A stretch of DNA of 64,000 nucleotides from assembly GCA_900291925.1 (NCBI GenBank), contig UWYS01000004.1, forward strand, positions 310,001 through 374,000, in the 5' to 3' direction. Each line of letters starts with the position of its first letter. Position 1 is the first letter of the stretch. Origin of the DNA: Thecaphora thlaspeos. Taxonomy: Eukaryota; Basidiomycota; Ustilaginomycetes; Urocystidales; Glomosporiaceae. The position numbers were made by a program, and so were the translations under genes. This document shows, in pieces, positions 59,821 to 64,000 of the stretch. A model generated the notes under the pieces. The model made no database searches. It saw only the letters and a list, made by a program, of their open reading frames with translations, and was not told the DNA's origin.

Positions 59821-60161
59821 ACACGCTAGCGCTCAGGCCTTCCGCTCTGTATCGAGTCCAGGACGGCCGCTGCTCGTTCTCGATGCCTTCGGATCTCGAG
59901 CGCTACCCCGCACGCAAGGTTCGGCCCGGCCTCCTCTTCCACGATGTCGGTCGCCTTCGTATGTTCACGTTCCAGAGGCGGTTTCCCTCACCTGGACGCC
60001 ATCTTCCCTCTCCGCGTGGTTTCGATCAGCAGCGGGTATGTATTCCGTATACAACAGCAAACAACAAGATGGATAAGATAAGAATGAAGCATCAGACCGG
60101 TGGAGCGAGCTCAGACATGTTGATGGATGGACGGATCTGGAGTGAGGGAGGGTCTCTGCCT

Positions 60162-61068
60162 TCACAGCTTCGACGCCCGCTGCAGCTTGTTCATCTCGGC
60201 GAGGAGGACGCTTTACAGTCGCAGGCCGAGCATGATGTTGCCCTTGACCTTGATCTTACCCTTGAGAAAGGCCATCTGCGGGTTGAGCTTGCCCATGCTC
60301 AGGGCGATCATGTCCTTGTCGCTCACCGTCATCACGACGTCCGGCTTGGGCTTCATGGGGCGGGGCCAGCACGAATCTCGCCCGACTTGCGCAGGTCAAC
60401 GTAGAAGTGGTAGACCTCTTCAGTCAGCCCCGAGCCGGGGCTCGGCTTGATGTTGAGCTGGAAGGTTCCGTTCTGTCCGCCGGCGAGAGCAGATGATGAG
60501 AAACAAGAGAGCAAGAGGCCGGATGTCAGCGATGGCGGGCTGCTGCAAAAAGCAAGTGGCGGCCTCGTTGTGCGAAGGTGGAGCCACCATCCATCTACTC
60601 ACTACCTGCTTGATGACCTGCTCCCTGGAGATCATGTCGAGCCCGTCGAGGATGCCTGCGTCATCGGCAGAGTGTAACGAGCCAAACTCGATCTGACGCG
60701 TCGGGGTGATGGGTGCACGCAGTTGATGTACGGTTCAGTCATACCGATCGACCTTACTCTGCACTGCCCAAACAGTAGAAGATCTTCGTCCGTACTCGCC
60801 ACAGCAAGCAGCTTGGACATTCTGACGTCTCCAACGAAAACGAAGAGAGTAGGGATCAGTCTCGAGAGTCGCTTCTCTACTAGGGGCCGGCACACTGTCG
60901 TCGATCTTCGTACACTCACTGCAGACCGGGGATCATGAGACTGCGCGGATTCTTCTGCTCGTCTGCAGGCAGCGAGGGGTCGGTGAGGTCAATGTCGTCG
61001 GCCTGGTCCATGAGCATCTTGAGCAGGTTGGCGGCCGGGTCCTCATCGCTGTGGGAGTCTTTGCCCAT
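60162..61068 (-). pseudogene. SCP2 sterol-carrier domain protein with C-terminal SKL, interrupted by a frameshift and a stop
   Basis: Proposed exons 61068-60920, 60821-60758, 60692-60603 and 60472-60162; the first three join in phase with GTGAGT and GTAAGG donors. An acidic N-terminus (DSHSDEDPAANLLKMLMDQ) precedes an SCP2 domain: VNGTFQLNIKPSPG, EEVYHFYVDLRKSGEI, then KPDVVMTVSDKDMIALSMGK and NPQMAFLKGKIKVKGNIML. Two lesions: one base is missing near 60355-60366 (between IRAGPAP and MKPKPD), so the frame meets TGA; and TAA at 60215-60213 follows LGLRL where CAA would be expected. Past that stop, 16 codons lead to the peroxisomal signal SKL and TGA. It may be a pseudogene, a pair of sequencing errors, or a gene with unusual decoding. 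Exon 2 is the least certain. Confidence 0.65.
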
Positions 61069-62307
61069 CTTGAAGGGAGTGTCTGCGGCGAACGGTCGAG
61101 GTTTGTGCGAGGAGGGTTTTGAGCGCGTGGCTTGTAGGTCGAGGACGGTGACTGGAATGTGGATTGAGAGGTTTACCTATATATGTGCGAAGCTGCAGCG
61201 AGTGGCGTCAGGCGAGAGCAGTAGGGTTGGTTGACCTCTGAGCAGGGGCGAAGCAGCAAGGTCAGCCTTCGAACGAGCCAGAGTCGTAGGGAGCTAACTG
61301 AGCTAGCGAATCGTCGTCTAACAGCTGTGCGTGAGACAGGAGCGGGGCTCACTTCGGACGGTGAGACGAGAGTAGTGGTCGAGGCTGGATGAATGCTTGA
61401 ACGGGGTGGTGTTACTTACCGCACCAAGGTAGCAGCATAAAGCGCCAAATGGTGGATGTGGATGGCAAGGCGATAGCGACCTACCTGAGCCGACAGCTCC
61501 TCGCCCGACGACGGCCGGCCTTTCCCCGCGCTGCCTCGACTTGACGCCTTACAAATACCAATTTAATTCGGCCTCTTTCTTGACACCGGCTTCCTTGCGC
61601 ACCCGCAGCACCTTGCCCCCACCTCAAGTAAGAGTGCTAGACGTCAAGGGATCCAGCGTCCAGCCGGCCCATCTTGCTGCCACCTTTGTCTTTCCCATCA
61701 GCTTCATCGCGCCAATCTCGACTCTAAATCCTTGTTGGCATTCGAGATGCTGTGTACGCACCACTACTCTAGCAGGAAGCAGGCATGCCTGGGGCCGAAA
61801 GGGGCAAGCCATGAAGAAGCGCTTGTGTGCCTGTATGCTGGCTCGCGCCAGACGGGGCGCAGGCGGGCCACCCCCGCACAGACCCGCGCCAGCAGGACGG
61901 TGTGGGCGGCGCTTGTCTGCCCCTTCCCCGTCTTTCCCTTCTGCTACCACCTCTCCTGCTTCGTCACACCGAATAGCAACACCTCTTTGAAGCTACCTCG
62001 ACTCACTTCTCGCTCTCTCGTGCCGAGCTTGTCGTTCCTCTCAGCGCGCTATTGCGTGGCGTACGCCGCCGCCCCTAGGCCGCCTCAGCGGCAGGCACAC
62101 GACCTGCCTCTATCCTTACCACGTCTCGCGCCTCGCCGTCGCCATCTGGTAGGCTGTTGTCTCGAATTCTCTGACACTCGGCCTCAGTTCGCTTGACGTG
62201 TATTTCGTCGACTACTCTGCTTTGCGATTCCGAGCCGCACTGACCCCTTCGGCCCGATCATCACGACGCAGACCGGCAAGAAGCCGACCGCAGTTCGAAG
62301 TCTAGCC
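61069..62307. other. Divergent intergenic region, SCP2 / RBR ligase
   Basis: 1.24 kb. It contains the SCP2 TATA-like box and presumably the promoter of the RBR gene. No convincing coding frame or RNA gene seen. Confidence 0.55.
61178..61184 (-). promoter_or_regulatory. TATA-like box upstream of the SCP2 gene
   Basis: TATATAT (ATATATA on the gene's strand) about 110 bp upstream of the SCP2 ATG. Its survival suggests the promoter was functional at least until recently. Confidence 0.45.
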
Positions 62308-63941
62308 ATGGCAGTGACAGAGCAGAGCAGCGTACGTGCTGAGGTCGACAGGCAAGGCTTCGCCGTGATAGATTGCAATGTTAAGGCGGGCGCCAGGTCG
62401 AGCCAGATCGGCGGCGATCCTCGACGGGAGGCGGGATGCGCCGAGGCACGGGCACTCCTCCGGATCGGAGGGTCGCGTCCGGACAAGCAGGCTAGAGACC
62501 CGCTCGCCGACGTGGTCCCGGATGTTCTGGAGGTCTTCCCGGACATGGACAACGCCTACACCCTCGACAAGCTGCGCCAGCTCTTCTTGGAGCAGTATTG
62601 TCCGCTCAAGGAGCTCGTTGGGAGGATGTGCGGCGACATCATCGAAGGCGGCGCCTAGTACCCGCGCGTTTCATCCAAGGGCAAGCGCAAAGCCACCAAC
62701 GATGCGCCGGAATCCTCCCCAACCGCCAAGCCCGTGACCGTCTTGCAGCTGCCTCGGAACAACTTCTACCAGACCAAGGGTCAAACCGCTCCCAGTCGTT
62801 CCTATTGCACCGCGGCCGCCCTGCTGCTGCGTGTCGAGTTTCCTTACTACCCGCCGGCTGAGTGTAGACGTGTCCTTCAGGACGTCGGTGGCTTCTACGC
62901 GCCGGCCCGAAAGCACTTGCTTATGCTGTCTCGAGAGGCGAATGCCGAGGTGCTCACCGCTACGTCTCAGAAGCCGACCAAGCGTTCGAAGGCGGCAGAC
63001 GGAAGCTCGGCGGCCAGCGGCTCTGCCACCAATCTACACAGGCGATCCTCGGAAGCAGTGCTCGAGAAGCTTACGGAGCTTCGGGCGTTCAAGGTAGGAC
63101 CGGCTGTCCTGAAAGAGGAGGTGCAGTGGGTCTATAGCAAGGAAGGTGAGTCTACGTACGCCGGTGCGAGCGGGTTGTCAGGCCGAGGACCACCTTCTGA
63201 CATTCATCTCGCGGCGACTGCTGCTTTGCTCAGGCGATGCATATCTAGCGCAGGAGATACCGCTGCCTTCTGCTGGGATCGAGTGTAGCTGCTGCTGCGA
63301 GGACGACATACCCTTTGAGCACTTCGTCCAGTGTCGCGACGGCCACCTCTTTTGCAAGAACTGCGCGCGGAGCTACGCCGAGGAGCGTATCGGTATCCGT
63401 GTCGCCGATCTGCAGTGCATCCATCTAGACGGCTGCGAGGCCGGCTTTGCCGAGAGCGAGATCCGACGCTTCCTTCCCGACAAGGCGTACGAGCTACTGG
63501 AGAAGCTGAGGCAGGAGCTGTCCCTGCAGCGCGCCGGAATCGAAGGGCTGGAGGAGTGCCCTTACTGTCCCTACGCCGTCGTCATCGAGAACCCGGACGA
63601 CAAGGTGTTTCGCTGTCTCAATGAAGAGTACGAGAGGACGAGGTGAGCATTGCTGCGGAAAGCCCCTCAGAGTCTTGCAGCGCCTGCAATCATTGACACG
63701 CGGCGTCTCTCTCTTTCCTCATCTCGAGCAGCTGCCGCCTGTGCAAGACGGAAGACCACATTCCCCTCTCGTGCGAACGTATGTGCCGCGCTCACGGACG
63801 AAGGGGGCATCGACGGCCGTGACGGAGAGGCCACGGCGGCTGACCTACCCTCTGCTCCTATGTTATGTGCTTCACAGAGGCCAAGGAGCACCGAGAGGGA
63901 GCAAAGAGGCACGATGCAGAGAACATGCTGAGCAAGACAAT
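62308..63941 (+). CDS. RNF216-like RBR E3 ubiquitin ligase, 5' part (runs off the window; in-frame TAG)
   Basis: Exons visible: 62308-63145, 63234-63642, 63732-63778, 63878-63941, phases 1, 2 and 1 all matching. A GTATGT donor at 63942 opens an intron whose acceptor lies beyond 64000. The N-terminal part (DVLEVFPDMDNAYTLDKLRQ) resembles the start of RNF216/TRIAD3 proteins. The first RING follows: CSCCCEDDIPFEHFVQC, DGHLFCKNCARSYAEE, then the IBR-type region LEECPYCPYAVVIENPDDK and SCRLCKTEDHIPLSCE. RBR ligases pass ubiquitin through a Cys in RING2, which is not in this window. An in-frame TAG at 62656-62658 (between IIEGGA and YPRVSSKGKRK) interrupts exon 1; no splice pair removes it, so it is either nonsense, an error, or the true start lies downstream. 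Confidence 0.8.
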
Positions 63942-64000
63942 GTATGTTGGTGAAGCCCTTCTCGCCGTGGAGGCTTCGGGCGAGGCGCATGTATGCTAAC

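Larger units (their letters stand above)
57784..60161. other. Long intergenic region between GSK3 and the SCP2 gene
   Basis: 2.4 kb holding the GSK3 promoter and 5' UTR. Contents seen: a GA run at 58427-58443, imperfect GGCCAGGC-type repeats just after it, and a GGTGAC/GGCAAC minisatellite at 59775-59820. Open frames here are Arg/Ser-rich noise. No gene recognised. Confidence 0.55.

Noticed and set aside
1..64000. CRISPR arrays, bacterial operons or an integrated virus
   Set aside because: The window is eukaryotic with spliced genes; no regularly spaced repeats or viral genes were seen.

Overview
The window looks like chromosomal DNA of a basidiomycete fungus, probably from the smut-related Ustilaginomycotina (inference). 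Genes are GC-rich and closely spaced, with short GT-AG introns of roughly 65 to 225 nt. All gene models below were built by hand by matching splice sites, reading phase and family motifs. The species is unlikely to be Ustilago maydis, which is known to lack RNAi, because an apparently catalytically competent Argonaute is present.

Layout, left to right. The end of an unidentified gene (3-71) is followed by about 4.5 kb without a recognisable gene, in which the 7-mer TACAGTA/TACTGTA is strongly over-represented. Next come PRP16 (splicing helicase, +), a Grx3/4-type monothiol glutaredoxin (+), a METTL21-like methyltransferase (-), NUF2 (outer kinetochore, +) and Argonaute (-). A damaged pogo/Fot1-like transposon with 78-bp inverted repeats lies just upstream of the Argonaute promoter. 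Then PRE1 (proteasome beta4, -), MIS12/MTW1 (inner kinetochore, +), LTN1 (ribosome quality-control E3, +), an Artemis/SNM1-type nuclease (-), SDE2 (+), OST3 (N-glycosylation, -), a LisH-CTLH-WD40 protein (+) and NCS6/CTU1 (tRNA thiolation, -). A 249-bp foldback element sits in the NCS6/BCS1 promoter, followed by BCS1 (+), MOT1 (+), a helix-hairpin-helix protein (-), GSK3 (-), an SCP2 sterol-carrier gene that appears broken (-), and the 5' part of an RNF216-like RBR E3 ligase (+) running off the right edge.

The genes are mostly single-copy eukaryotic housekeeping functions: splicing, kinetochore, protein turnover, tRNA modification, glycosylation, transcription and signalling. They do not form one pathway and there is no cluster-type operon. 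The accessory content is two inverted-repeat mobile elements, both in promoter regions, and four conserved reading frames interrupted by stop codons (transposase, Artemis-like nuclease, SCP2, RBR ligase). No rRNA, tRNA or CRISPR array was recognised.
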